A stretch of DNA of 64,000 nucleotides from Lentzea cavernae (GTDB lineage: Bacteria; Actinomycetota; Actinomycetes; Mycobacteriales; Pseudonocardiaceae). Position numbers and translations under genes: made by a program. Below, piece by piece: positions 8,295-15,301 of this stretch. How positions within the stretch are numbered: position 1 is the stretch's first letter; each line of letters begins with the position of its first letter. The DNA lies in contig NZ_BNAR01000003.1 of the NCBI RefSeq assembly GCF_014653695.1, positions 124,001 to 188,000 on the forward strand, read 5' to 3'. Under the pieces are notes generated by a model, which saw only the letters and a program-made list of their open reading frames with translations, did no database searches and was not told where the DNA came from.

Positions 8295-8450
8295 TCACAA
8301 GACGAAAGGCGCCACGACCTCGATCCAGGCAGCCACGGCCTCTCCCACGGCTGTGGCGGCTGCGGCGACCGCTGTCACGACCGCAGCGATCTTCAGCAAG
8401 CGATCGCGTCGGGCGGGGGGCGGCCCCGGCTGTTCGTTGCTCGTGCCCAC
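8295..8450 (-). CDS. small single-TM protein (51 aa), tentative
   Basis: From GTG 8450, preceded by AAGGA about 11 nt upstream, the frame encodes a polar Gln/Pro/Arg-rich start (GTSNEQPGPPPARRDRLLK) and then one hydrophobic helix of Ala, Val, Ile and Trp that reaches the C-terminus. This positive-inside, single-helix layout is plausible for a real small membrane protein, but GC-rich sequence can produce Ala-rich helices by chance. No family recognised. Confidence 0.35.
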   Translation of the reverse strand: MGTSNEQPGPPPARRDRLLKIAAVVTAVAAAATAVGEAVAAWIEVVAPFVL

Positions 8451-8528
8451 TGTTTGTGAGTTCCTTCCTGCGGACCCTGTGCGGACCACCAAGAACGACT
8501 CTGGCATCTGGAATACCGCAGCTCAAAC

Positions 8529-8700
8529 GGTTGATATTGCGCTTGTGGCGGTGACATAGCGCGCTTGCTGCAAGATCGATGGTTGATACTGCTGAGGGCT
8601 TACTTCGCTAGGTGCGTGTTCAAAACGTGCTTGTGAAGGAGAGAAATAAGGACGAATATCTGTTCACACCTATCAACATCAACTCACACCTCCCACACCT
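8529..8700 (+). repeat. iteron-like and CACACCT repeats upstream of winged-helix gene
   Basis: GGTTGATATTG (8529-8539) and GGTTGATACTG (8581-8591) are near-identical direct repeats. CAACATCAAC (8674-8683) is the same core inverted. Three CACACCT copies follow at 8665, 8685 and 8694. The stretch is visibly AT-richer than its surroundings. Such repeat clusters occur at Rep-type iterons or multi-site regulator operators. The rest of 8451-8728 holds no convincing gene. Confidence 0.45.
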
Positions 8701-8728
8701 GGTGTTACCGCAGCAAGGGCACACGAGC

Positions 8729-9487
8729 ATGAGCGTTGATCCGACCGAGGCCGGCACTGAGTCGGCCAGGCAGTTGCGACGCCTCGTCGAATTGTCCAAA
8801 CGAGCTGGGATTCAGCTTCCGCGGGAGTTCGTTCGTTCCGCAGGCAGCGACCGCCCACCTCCGCTCGCCAAGATGATCAGAGGTGGTCGCGGTGGTGAGG
8901 TGCGGCTGAAGCTCTACCTGTCGTTGACGCTGATCGCCGTCAAAGCACCCTATGGAGTGCGGCAGATGGCTGGGCGCAGTTGGGCCTCGGCTTTGGCTCT
9001 CCCTGCGCCTGAGAGCCGGGGTGCGCGTCGGATCGGTGACGCACTCAACTGGCTGTGCGCGGAGAAGCTGATCGCGCTGGAGCGGGACCCGGCACGCCCG
9101 CCGCGCATCGCGATGCTCAGTCCGGTCGGCGACGGCACGGCATACGAGCGACCGGGAAGTCGATACACCACGCTGACGACTGGGTTTTGGACGAACCAGT
9201 GGATCACCGTGTTGTCATCGTCTGCAGTGGCACTGCTTCTGGTTCTGCTCGATCTGCAGGGTGGGGAGAAGGAGCAATCGAACGCACCATGGCTCGCTGG
9301 TGATCAGTGGCCGCGGTACGGAATTTCTCCAGACACCAGAACCCGCGCCACCAAGGAACTGCAGCGCGCCGGGCTCTTGACCGTCAGCCGTGTGCCGCAG
9401 GGCAAGGAGTTCGATTACCTGCGGCTCCGCAACACCTACTGGGTTCACAAGGAACGTCTTGAGGAGCCTGCGGAGCTCCGCAGTTAG
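8729..9487 (+). CDS. unrecognised DNA-binding-like protein, winged-helix C-terminus
   Basis: 252 residues from ATG 8729; the frame is open back to GTG 8612, but the upstream part reads like a non-coding leader. I do not recognise the family. Residues near the N-terminus form a basic amphipathic helix (RQLRRLVELSKRAG). The middle has a helix-rich part with GARRIGDALNWLCAEKLIAL, and the C-terminal TRTRATKELQRAGLLTVSR followed by a beta-hairpin resembles a winged helix. Two such modules would suit a plasmid or phage replication-initiator-like fold or a regulator. GC is lower than in neighbours and iteron-like repeats precede it, suggesting acquired DNA. No partner genes are visible. Confidence 0.6.
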   Translation: MSVDPTEAGTESARQLRRLVELSKRAGIQLPREFVRSAGSDRPPPLAKMIRGGRGGEVRLKLYLSLTLIAVKAPYGVRQMAGRSWASALALPAPESRGARRIGDALNWLCAEKLIALERDPARPPRIAMLSPVGDGTAYERPGSRYTTLTTGFWTNQWITVLSSSAVALLLVLLDLQGGEKEQSNAPWLAGDQWPRYGISPDTRTRATKELQRAGLLTVSRVPQGKEFDYLRLRNTYWVHKERLEEPAELRS

Positions 9488-9500
9488 TCGTCACGCCTGA

Positions 9501-10808
9501 TCAGGTGCTCCGCAGCCGCCGAGCCACCGCCGTCACCCCGGCCTGAGCCTCGAACCGGTCCACCCGAGTCGACTCCCCACCGGCGACGACCTGCTCCCCG
9601 GCCACCCACACGTCAGTGACCCGCCGCGACCCCGACCCCCACACCAGATTCGCCAGCACCTGCGAATCCGGCGCATCCAACCCAGTCGCGAAAGCCGGGT
9701 CATCAGCGGCGATGTGCACGACATCCCCCCACCGCCCGGCCTCCAGCGCACCGATGTCGTCCCGACCCAAGGCCGAAGCCCCACCCCGAGTCGCCATCAA
9801 CAACGCCTGAGCCGCCCCCAGCACGGTCGCGTCCATCTTCGACACCCGAGCCAGCAGCCCGGCCAGCCGAGCCTCCTCGAACAGGTCCAGGTCGTCGTTG
9901 GAAGCAGGCCCGTCCGTCCCCAACCCGACCGAAACCCCCGCGGCCAGCATCTCCGGCACCCGAGCAATGCCAGAAGCAAGCTTCGTGTTCGACCCGGGGC
10001 AGTGCGCCACCCCGACCCCGAACGACGCGTACAGGGCGATGTCGTCGTCAGACAGGTGCACGGAGTGCGCGGACAACACCCGCCCCCCGAACACGTCGGA
10101 CGCCTTCATCAACGCCGGCACCGACCCGAACTCGGCCCGAGCGGCCTCGTCCTCGAACGGCGACTCGGCCACGTGGACCATGAACAGCGCCCCACGTGCC
10201 CGGGCCTCCACGGCGATGGAGGTCAGCTGCGGAGCCGACAGCGTGTAGGCGGAGTGCGGGCCGTAGGCCAGTTCGACGCGCTCGCCGGGCCCGAACCGCA
10301 GACCGTCGGAGTCGATCCACGAGGAGATCTCGTCGGTCTGGGCCTTCCAGTCCATGCCCGGCACGTCGAGGATCGCCCCGCCGAACACCACCCGCGAGCC
10401 GGCCTCGAGGACCGCGGACACCAGCTCGGGGCCGTGGAAGTACATCTCGGCGGACGTGGTGACGCCGTGCCGCAGCATCTCGACTGCGCCAAGGAGCATG
10501 CCCGTGCCGACGTCGGCGGCGGTCATCTGTGCCTCGTTCGGCCACATCTGCTCCTGCAGCCACCGCAGCAGCGGCAGGTCCGAACCGAGGCCGCGCAGCA
10601 CCGTCATCGGGCTGTGGGCGTGGGTGTTGACCAGGCCGGGGAGCAGGATGCCGGTCAGCGAGCGGATCTCGCCGTCGAAGGCCGGGGCGGACGCCAGCTC
10701 TCCGACGTAGGTGATCCGGCCGTCGACGACGTCCACGACCGCGTCGCGCAACACGGCGCAGGACGGGTCGCAGGGCAGGACCACCGGGGCGTGCAGACGC
10801 AGTGACAT
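9501..10808 (-). CDS. amidohydrolase, MTA/SAH or guanine-type deaminase family
   Basis: 435 residues from ATG 10808. The TIM-barrel metal site is complete: NTHAH (His63, His65), MVHVAE (His212, Glu215), LSAHSVHL (His248) and GLGTDGPASNDDLDLF (Asp299). The last motif is typical of the ATZ/TRZ-like subgroup that includes S-adenosylhomocysteine/methylthioadenosine deaminases and 8-oxoguanine deaminase. The flanking beta-sandwich (residues 1-55 and about 370-435) is also present. Predicted role is hydrolytic deamination of a purine or related heterocycle in the cytosol; the exact substrate is undetermined. It runs alone, convergent with the winged-helix gene. Confidence 0.85.
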   Translation of the reverse strand: MSLRLHAPVVLPCDPSCAVLRDAVVDVVDGRITYVGELASAPAFDGEIRSLTGILLPGLVNTHAHSPMTVLRGLGSDLPLLRWLQEQMWPNEAQMTAADVGTGMLLGAVEMLRHGVTTSAEMYFHGPELVSAVLEAGSRVVFGGAILDVPGMDWKAQTDEISSWIDSDGLRFGPGERVELAYGPHSAYTLSAPQLTSIAVEARARGALFMVHVAESPFEDEAARAEFGSVPALMKASDVFGGRVLSAHSVHLSDDDIALYASFGVGVAHCPGSNTKLASGIARVPEMLAAGVSVGLGTDGPASNDDLDLFEEARLAGLLARVSKMDATVLGAAQALLMATRGGASALGRDDIGALEAGRWGDVVHIAADDPAFATGLDAPDSQVLANLVWGSGSRRVTDVWVAGEQVVAGGESTRVDRFEAQAGVTAVARRLRST

Positions 10809-10938
10809 GCGATGAATCCTGCCACTGTGACGACGGTCACATGCATGCATACATCCGGTCCGCATGGGAATCCTGGCTGTGTCGGGCGCGGGCCGACCCC
10901 CAGGGTCCGCCCCGGCCTAAAACTTCTCCCCAACCAAG

Positions 10939-10968
10939 GGGCCCGTCAGAGCATGAGCCGACGGGCCC
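10939..10968 (+). terminator. 9-bp GC stem-loop followed by TTT
   Basis: GGGCCCGTC (10939-10947) and GACGGGCCC (10960-10968) form a perfect stem with a 12-nt loop, followed by TTTGTG. It looks like an intrinsic terminator, but no + strand gene is evident just upstream: 10809-10938 holds only the divergent promoter region of the amidohydrolase. I checked it for a tRNA and found no T-loop consensus. Confidence 0.5.
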
Positions 10969-11102
10969 TTTGTGCATTCACGAGCAACCACAGGTAGGAC
11001 AGGGGCGTCTCAAGATCATGTCGAAGAAGCCGTGCACGTCCAGTGGACAGTTCCGCCGCGCACAGAAGCCCGCGACCCCCAAGCCGCCGACCCGGCGCTG
11101 AG

Positions 11103-11140
11103 TTGACATGATCACTGTCCACGGTACGGGCGTGATCATG
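11103..11140 (+). promoter_or_regulatory. promoter with palindromic operator for 28-aa peptide gene
   Basis: TTGACA (11103-11108) is followed after 16 bp by TACGGG (11125-11130), a plausible sigma-70-type promoter. A perfect 9-bp inverted repeat, CATGATCAC (11107-11115) and GTGATCATG (11132-11140), straddles the spacer and -10, overlapping the -35 at one end. A dimeric regulator bound here would block or gate transcription. Confidence 0.5.
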
Positions 11141-11151
11141 CGGAGGCATCA

Positions 11152-11238
11152 GTGGCCGACATCGACCCTCAGAACGACGACCAGCAAAGCGATGTCGAGA
11201 TGACTCAGGAGTTCGAAGTCATCCGCGACGACATGTGA
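11152..11238 (+). CDS. 28-aa acidic peptide with its own promoter and ribosome site
   Basis: GGAGG (11142-11146) lies 5 nt before GTG 11152. The product is MADIDPQNDDQQSDVEMTQE followed by FEVIRDDM, strongly acidic with no cysteine and no hydrophobic helix. The stop falls 1 nt before the stop of the convergent histidine kinase. A TTGACA-type promoter with a palindromic operator sits directly upstream. Function unknown: a regulatory peptide, a peptide precursor without visible modification enzymes nearby, or a small partner of the kinase are all possible. Confidence 0.5.
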   Translation: MADIDPQNDDQQSDVEMTQEFEVIRDDM

Positions 11239-11239
11239 G

Positions 11240-12382
11240 TTAGCTGATCGGCAGATCGGCGCGGACCGTCCACCCAGTCGGTTCGCGTCGGCCTGCGGAG
11301 AACGTCCCGCCCAGCAGTTCCACGCGCTCGCGCATGCCGACGAGCCCGTAACCCCCCGAGCCGCCGACGGGAACGCCGGAGGCGACGCCGTCGTCGAGCA
11401 CGGCCAGGTGCAGCACACCGTCGCTTGAGGACAGTGTGACGTCCACTGAGGACACTGAAGAAGCGTGTTTCTGGGTGTTCGTCAGTGATTCCTGCACCAG
11501 CCGCAGCACCGAGCGGGCCAGTTCCTGCGGCACGGCGTCCTGCAGGTCGAACGAGAGCCGCACCGGCAGCCCCGACTCCGCCGCCAGCGCGCGCACGTCG
11601 TCCATCAACGACGAAGACGCGGCCGGACCCTCGGAAGTCCCGTCCCGCATCGTTCCCACGAGTCGTCGCATCGCGGTCAGCGCCTCGGTTCCGGACGACG
11701 CTATCGCCGGCAGCACGTCGAACTCGCGGTTCAGCTGTCCCGCCTGCGCGTGCACGACGATCGCCGTCACGTAGTGCGCGACCACGTCGTGCAGTTCGCG
11801 CGCCAACGCCATCCGTTCGGCGTTCTGAGCCGCCGCAACGGAAGCGGCGAGCTGCGAGGCCCGTTCGTTGTCGCGGGCCCGGAAGTACATGCCGCTGCCC
11901 ACCGACAGGACCAGCAGCACGGCCGCCGCGATCCCGAAGTTCCACGTGTCCGGGCTCCACTCGCTGTACTCGCGCGGTGCCACGATCGGCCAGCCCAGGA
12001 CCTCGGCCAGCGCCATGGCCGCGAGCACGACCAGGGTTCCGGTCACGGCCCTCACCCGCGGCGCGTCCCGGACGAGAGTCGCGATGGTGGCCATCGCCGC
12101 GCCGGTCATCGAGATGCCGGCGCCGCTCCAGAACAGGTGCGGTGCGAGCGCCACGCCGAGCAGGCGCATGTAGACGGCCACGCAGGCGACGGCGAACCCC
12201 AGCGCGAGGGCCGCGTCGAACGGTCTGCGGGGTGCGAGCACCGCGATCACGCAGATCACCGCGATCCCCGGCACCTGCCACCAGCCGAGACCCGTCGAGA
12301 TCGACCCGGTCTCCAGCAGCGCGATGGCGGTGAGCGCGAGCGCCAACGGCCACTGGCGCTCGGCGAGCCGCCGCCAGCTCAT
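11240..12382 (-). CDS. NarL/DesK-type sensor histidine kinase, orphan
   Basis: About 380 residues from ATG 12382, which is preceded by GGAGAG; the GTG five codons earlier overlaps that ribosome site and is less likely. Several hydrophobic helices fill the first 170 residues. A HisKA_3 dimerisation box follows, with ARELHDVVAHYV carrying the phospho-accepting His at about 198. The HATPase domain shows VQESLTNTQKHA (N box) and GYGLVGMRERVELLGG (G box). No response regulator is adjacent; the nearest lies at 22.4-23.1 kb with its own kinase. The stimulus is unknown. Convergent with the 28-aa peptide gene. Confidence 0.85.
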   Translation of the reverse strand: MSWRRLAERQWPLALALTAIALLETGSISTGLGWWQVPGIAVICVIAVLAPRRPFDAALALGFAVACVAVYMRLLGVALAPHLFWSGAGISMTGAAMATIATLVRDAPRVRAVTGTLVVLAAMALAEVLGWPIVAPREYSEWSPDTWNFGIAAAVLLVLSVGSGMYFRARDNERASQLAASVAAAQNAERMALARELHDVVAHYVTAIVVHAQAGQLNREFDVLPAIASSGTEALTAMRRLVGTMRDGTSEGPAASSSLMDDVRALAAESGLPVRLSFDLQDAVPQELARSVLRLVQESLTNTQKHASSVSSVDVTLSSSDGVLHLAVLDDGVASGVPVGGSGGYGLVGMRERVELLGGTFSAGRREPTGWTVRADLPIS

Positions 12383-12454
12383 GTCCGTGCTCTCCACCCG
12401 AGCAACAGTAGGTCCGGAGGAGTGATCCCGCGTCCGACCGAGGGGTTACCCGGG

Positions 12455-12474
12455 CATCAGCCAGAAGGCTGATG
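12455..12474 (+). other. 8-bp perfect stem-loop with GNRA-like tetraloop
   Basis: CATCAGCC (12455-12462), loop AGAA, GGCTGATG (12467-12474). It lies between the histidine kinase start and a 32-aa peptide gene, possibly in the peptide's 5' leader. Role unknown. Confidence 0.35.
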
Positions 12475-12568
12475 AGGCGACCTGCGGAAACACCCTCACG
12501 GCGGATGCCGGATTACGCCTGGGTCACGGACTCTGGAGGAGCAGGAAGTCGGGGAAACGGAGGACGCC

Positions 12569-12667
12569 ATGTTGTCAGTTGTGTTCACTTGGGCCGCCGC
12601 TGTGGTCGGTCTGCTGGTCCTGGCGCTCATGGCACTCTCGGGCGTGATGATCGACTCGAAGCACTAG
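12569..12667 (+). CDS. 32-aa single-TM membrane peptide
   Basis: The ATG at 12569 follows GGAGG (12559-12563) at ideal spacing. The peptide MLSVVFTWAAAVVGLLVLAL then MALSGVMIDSKH is one hydrophobic helix with a short polar tail, too small for automatic gene callers. It lies in a 300-bp gap between the orphan kinase and the NOS-like gene (stop at 12700, opposite strand). Ribosome site, in-frame length and helix composition argue for a real product. Function unknown; many such peptides modulate a membrane partner. Confidence 0.55.
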   Translation: MLSVVFTWAAAVVGLLVLALMALSGVMIDSKH

Positions 12668-12699
12668 GTCGCACCACGGACCAGCGTGTGATGGGGAAG

Positions 12700-13860
12700 T
12701 CAGGCGCTGGTCAGGGAATGCTGCTGGCGGAGCAGTTCCGCCAGCCTGCTCGTCGGTTGTGGGCGGGTCTCGTCCAACGCGGCCGTGAAGCGCGCCGGAG
12801 AACCGTTCCGTGCGCGCGCCGCGGCCGCGGTGTCCAACCGGAACGCGGGACGCGCCGCTGACGGACGTTGGCGGGAACGCAGCCAGGCGAGGCGGTGCAA
12901 CGCCTCCGCGTGGTGGTCCGTGATGGTGACGGCCGCCTTGTCGAACGAGTGCAGCACTGCAGCGTTCAGGTGAACGGTGGCGAGGTCCCGCCACAGCGTG
13001 CGTTCGGACGAGGTGTCGAGGCCCAACGCCTCGGCAACCTCACGCGCCACACCGTAAGCACCTTCGTCGGCAAGGGAACGCGTGCCGATCTCGGCGCCGA
13101 CGAACCACGAGTTGAACGGCGCGGCGGGGTAGTGCACGCCCCCGATCGACAGCCGCATGTTCGAGATGACCGGAACCGCGTGCCAGCGCAGGCCCATCTC
13201 GCCGAACCACGGCAGAGTCGGGTGCTCCAAAGGAACTTCGTGCACGATCTCGGACGGCAGTGTGAACAGCCGCGGACCCTCGTGCTGCGTTTCCACCACC
13301 AACGGCAGCAGGTCGAAGCGTGAGCGTCGCACGGGCGGACGCCAGCCCATGCCCTGCATGGACTCGGTGAACCCCATGTACCGGCGGTCGCCTATCCCGT
13401 CGGAGTACCCGGCGTACCGGATCAGCTGCTCGTTCCAGATCACCGGGCCGGGCGAACCGGGCGCGTCCGGCGCGAAAACCGTGACCAGCGGCCGGATCTC
13501 ACCGCCGTTGGTCGCGAGCCGCAGGTGCTCGACGCACTCGCCGGCGACGGCGGAGGCGTTGCGGTAGCCGCGCAGATCGCGGACCTTCAGCCGGCGCCAT
13601 GGCACACCTGAGGTGCACCAACCGGAGTCGCGCAACGCGATCCGCGCGCCGTACGCGAGCTCGTCGGTGGTGTGGCGGTAGGTTCCGGTCTCGGCGATCT
13701 CGGCGCGCACCTGGGCGATGCGGGCGGACAGCGAGCCTGCGTCGGAGTGCGCCGCGTGGAACATGCGGACGAACTCCTCCGCGACGGGGAGGACGTCGGG
13801 GGTCACGCAGCGAGACGCTAAGCCCGGAACAGCCTCACGCGTCACTGCCACTCGGGGCAT
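12700..13860 (-). CDS. nos: nitric-oxide-synthase oxygenase-like haem protein, divergent
   Basis: 386 residues. The central part follows bacterial NOS closely: ETGTYRHTTDELAYGAR, IWNEQLIRYAGY, RFDLLPLVVE, GGVHYPAAPFNSWFVGAEIG (substrate Glu about 257), RSLADEGAYG, TLWRDLATVHLNAAVLHSF and ITDHHAEA. Known NOS oxygenase domains bind haem and oxidise arginine to NO. Two features differ. The haem-ligand block is ALRDSGWCTSGVPW (Cys about 82 kept) instead of the usual WRN..RCIGR, so the Trp that stacks on the haem is lost. After DHH the usual W-x-W-pterin region is replaced by a basic Ala/Arg-rich tail. No reductase domain is fused, as in other bacterial NOS. GTG 13806 is an alternative start; no clear ribosome site. 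May be NOS or a relative with altered chemistry. Confidence 0.8.
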   Translation of the reverse strand: MPRVAVTREAVPGLASRCVTPDVLPVAEEFVRMFHAAHSDAGSLSARIAQVRAEIAETGTYRHTTDELAYGARIALRDSGWCTSGVPWRRLKVRDLRGYRNASAVAGECVEHLRLATNGGEIRPLVTVFAPDAPGSPGPVIWNEQLIRYAGYSDGIGDRRYMGFTESMQGMGWRPPVRRSRFDLLPLVVETQHEGPRLFTLPSEIVHEVPLEHPTLPWFGEMGLRWHAVPVISNMRLSIGGVHYPAAPFNSWFVGAEIGTRSLADEGAYGVAREVAEALGLDTSSERTLWRDLATVHLNAAVLHSFDKAAVTITDHHAEALHRLAWLRSRQRPSAARPAFRLDTAAAARARNGSPARFTAALDETRPQPTSRLAELLRQQHSLTSA

Positions 13861-13888
13861 ATCGGGTGATCAACACCAGCCACTCCGA

Positions 13889-13920
13889 CGAGTGAACGAA
13901 AGACCCACTGTGTTCACTCG
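13889..13920 (-). promoter_or_regulatory. 9-bp inverted repeat upstream of NOS-like gene
   Basis: CGAGTGAAC (13889-13897) and GTTCACTCG (13912-13920) are perfect complements with a 14-bp spacer. They lie 29 bp upstream of the NOS-like start and 19 bp beyond the trmB stop. It could be the NOS-like gene's operator, or a terminator hairpin for trmB. Confidence 0.45.
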
Positions 13921-13938
13921 ATCGGCTTGAGACCTCGA

Positions 13939-14640
13939 TCAGGTGAGGTCGTTCCGCCGGAACATCAGGTCGTGCGAGACCCGGTCCTCGTTCACAGCGC
14001 GCTGCTCGAACTTCGTGACGGGCCGCCAGTCCGGCCGCGGCGCCCAGCTGTCGTGCACGTTGGTCAGCAGCCGCTCGCCGGAACAGACCTCCAGCATCTG
14101 CTCGGCGTAGTGCTCCCAGTCCGTCGCGAGGTGCAGCACGCCACCGGGCTCCAGCCTCGACGCCACGAGCGACACGAACTCCGGCTGCACGAGCCGGCGC
14201 TTGTGGTGCTTCTTCTTCGGCCACGGGTCCGGGAAGAAGATCCGCACGCCGTGCAGCGACGCGGGAGCGATGTGGTCGGTCAGCAGGTCGACGGCGTCAC
14301 CGCGCAGCACGCGCAGGTTGTCGAGACCGCCGAGGTGCTCGGCGCGCAGCAGCAGCTGGGCGAGGCCGGGCTTGTAGACCTCGGCGGCGACGTAGTTGAG
14401 CTCGGGCGCGGCGGCCACGAGCTGCGAGGTGGTCTCGCCCATGCCGGACCCGATCTCCAGCAGCACGGGCGCGGAGCGGCCGAACCACGAGTCGAAGTCC
14501 AGGGGTCCCTCGGGCAACGACTTCACGTCGTTGCCCATCTTCTCCCAGTACGTGTCCCACGCACGTTCCTGTCCCACGGTCATGCGCTCGCCGCGCTGGA
14601 CGAAGCTGACGATGGAACGGGGGAACTCAGCGCTGGTCAC
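13939..14640 (-). CDS. trmB: tRNA (guanine-N7-)-methyltransferase TrmB
   Basis: 233 residues, usual length. TrmB methylates N7 of G46 in the variable loop of tRNAs using S-adenosylmethionine. The SAM-binding loop LLEIGSGMGE sits at about 60-69 and the family signature FFPDPWPKKKHHKRR is intact, followed by VQPEFVSLVASRLEPGG and LATDWEHYAEQM. GTG start at 14640. The hypothetical gene at 14652-15161 ends 11 bp upstream on the same strand, so the two probably share a transcript. Cytosolic housekeeping enzyme. Confidence 0.95.
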   Translation of the reverse strand: MTSAEFPRSIVSFVQRGERMTVGQERAWDTYWEKMGNDVKSLPEGPLDFDSWFGRSAPVLLEIGSGMGETTSQLVAAAPELNYVAAEVYKPGLAQLLLRAEHLGGLDNLRVLRGDAVDLLTDHIAPASLHGVRIFFPDPWPKKKHHKRRLVQPEFVSLVASRLEPGGVLHLATDWEHYAEQMLEVCSGERLLTNVHDSWAPRPDWRPVTKFEQRAVNEDRVSHDLMFRRNDLT

Positions 14641-14651
14641 GACCAGACAGT

Positions 14652-15161
14652 CTAGGCAATCAGTTCGATGTCCTCGATCTGAGCACGCAGGTCAGCCACC
14701 GTGAAGTCGATCGGCTGGGGACGACCGGCCCCGCGATGTGCGGGAACCAGGTGCACGAACCCGCGGTGCGAGTCGGTGAACTGCACGGTTGTCGGGGTGG
14801 CGGGCCCGTAGACACCGCTCTCGGACGGCACGTACTCCCAGTACCCGACCTCGCCGAGGTCGACCCAGGGCACGAACACCCAGCCGGGGCGCGCCGCGAG
14901 CAGTTCGCTCACCGCGTCCTCGACGGCGTGACCTTCGGCACGGGAGCGCAGGCGTCCCCGGTCCAGCGCGCGCAGCCACCACGGCGCGGGCGCGTCCTCG
15001 GCGTCGCGCACCGAGCGGAACATCGTGAGCACCTCGTGCTCGGGGGCGCGGTTCACCCAGGAACGGCGCGCCTGCGCAGGGGTGAGGGCGATCTCGTCGG
15101 GGTTGGGGGCTTCGAGCGCACTGGACCACTCGAGACCGAGCATTGCTTCCACACGGACCAC
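14652..15161 (-). CDS. conserved hypothetical protein upstream of trmB
   Basis: 169 residues from GTG 15161, chosen because GGAGG lies 6 nt upstream; ATG 15143 has only a cramped site. It is rich in Trp, Glu and Arg (RRSWVNRAPEHEVLTMFRSV, WVFVPWVDLGEVGYWEYVPS), with no signal peptide, membrane helix or recognisable catalytic motif. It is probably a cytosolic alpha/beta protein. Its only clear context is likely co-transcription with trmB. No function assigned. Confidence 0.7.
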   Translation of the reverse strand: MVRVEAMLGLEWSSALEAPNPDEIALTPAQARRSWVNRAPEHEVLTMFRSVRDAEDAPAPWWLRALDRGRLRSRAEGHAVEDAVSELLAARPGWVFVPWVDLGEVGYWEYVPSESGVYGPATPTTVQFTDSHRGFVHLVPAHRGAGRPQPIDFTVADLRAQIEDIELIA

Positions 15162-15239
15162 TGGCCACCTCCGCAGCGGGGATAACCCCATTGAACGGGA
15201 AACCAAACGTTGGTGTTGTCCAAAATGCCTGTTTTTATC

Positions 15240-15281
15240 GGCTGTTAACAGCCCTCTTACGCAACCTGTCGCACAACCTGT
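15240..15281 (+). promoter_or_regulatory. 14-bp palindrome plus CAACCTGT repeat upstream of mycosin
   Basis: GGCTGTTAACAGCC (15240-15253) is a perfect palindrome, followed by two CAACCTGT copies (15262-15269 and 15274-15281, 12-bp period). All lie in the 140-bp divergent gap between the trmB-linked gene and mycP, an AT-rich stretch that should contain both promoters. Candidate operator. Confidence 0.4.
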
Positions 15282-15301
15282 GACGCCAGGCACGTTGCGT
15301 T

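Noticed and set aside
10860-10975. Possible tRNA ahead of the GGGCCCGTC hairpin
   Set aside because: No T-loop (GTTCRANYC) or acceptor pairing could be found; only a terminator-like hairpin remains.
11029-11103. A 24-codon basic frame beginning MSKKPCTSSGQFRRA
   Set aside because: Only a weak, badly spaced AGGGG precedes it and no promoter is evident; composition alone is not enough, so it was left unannotated.
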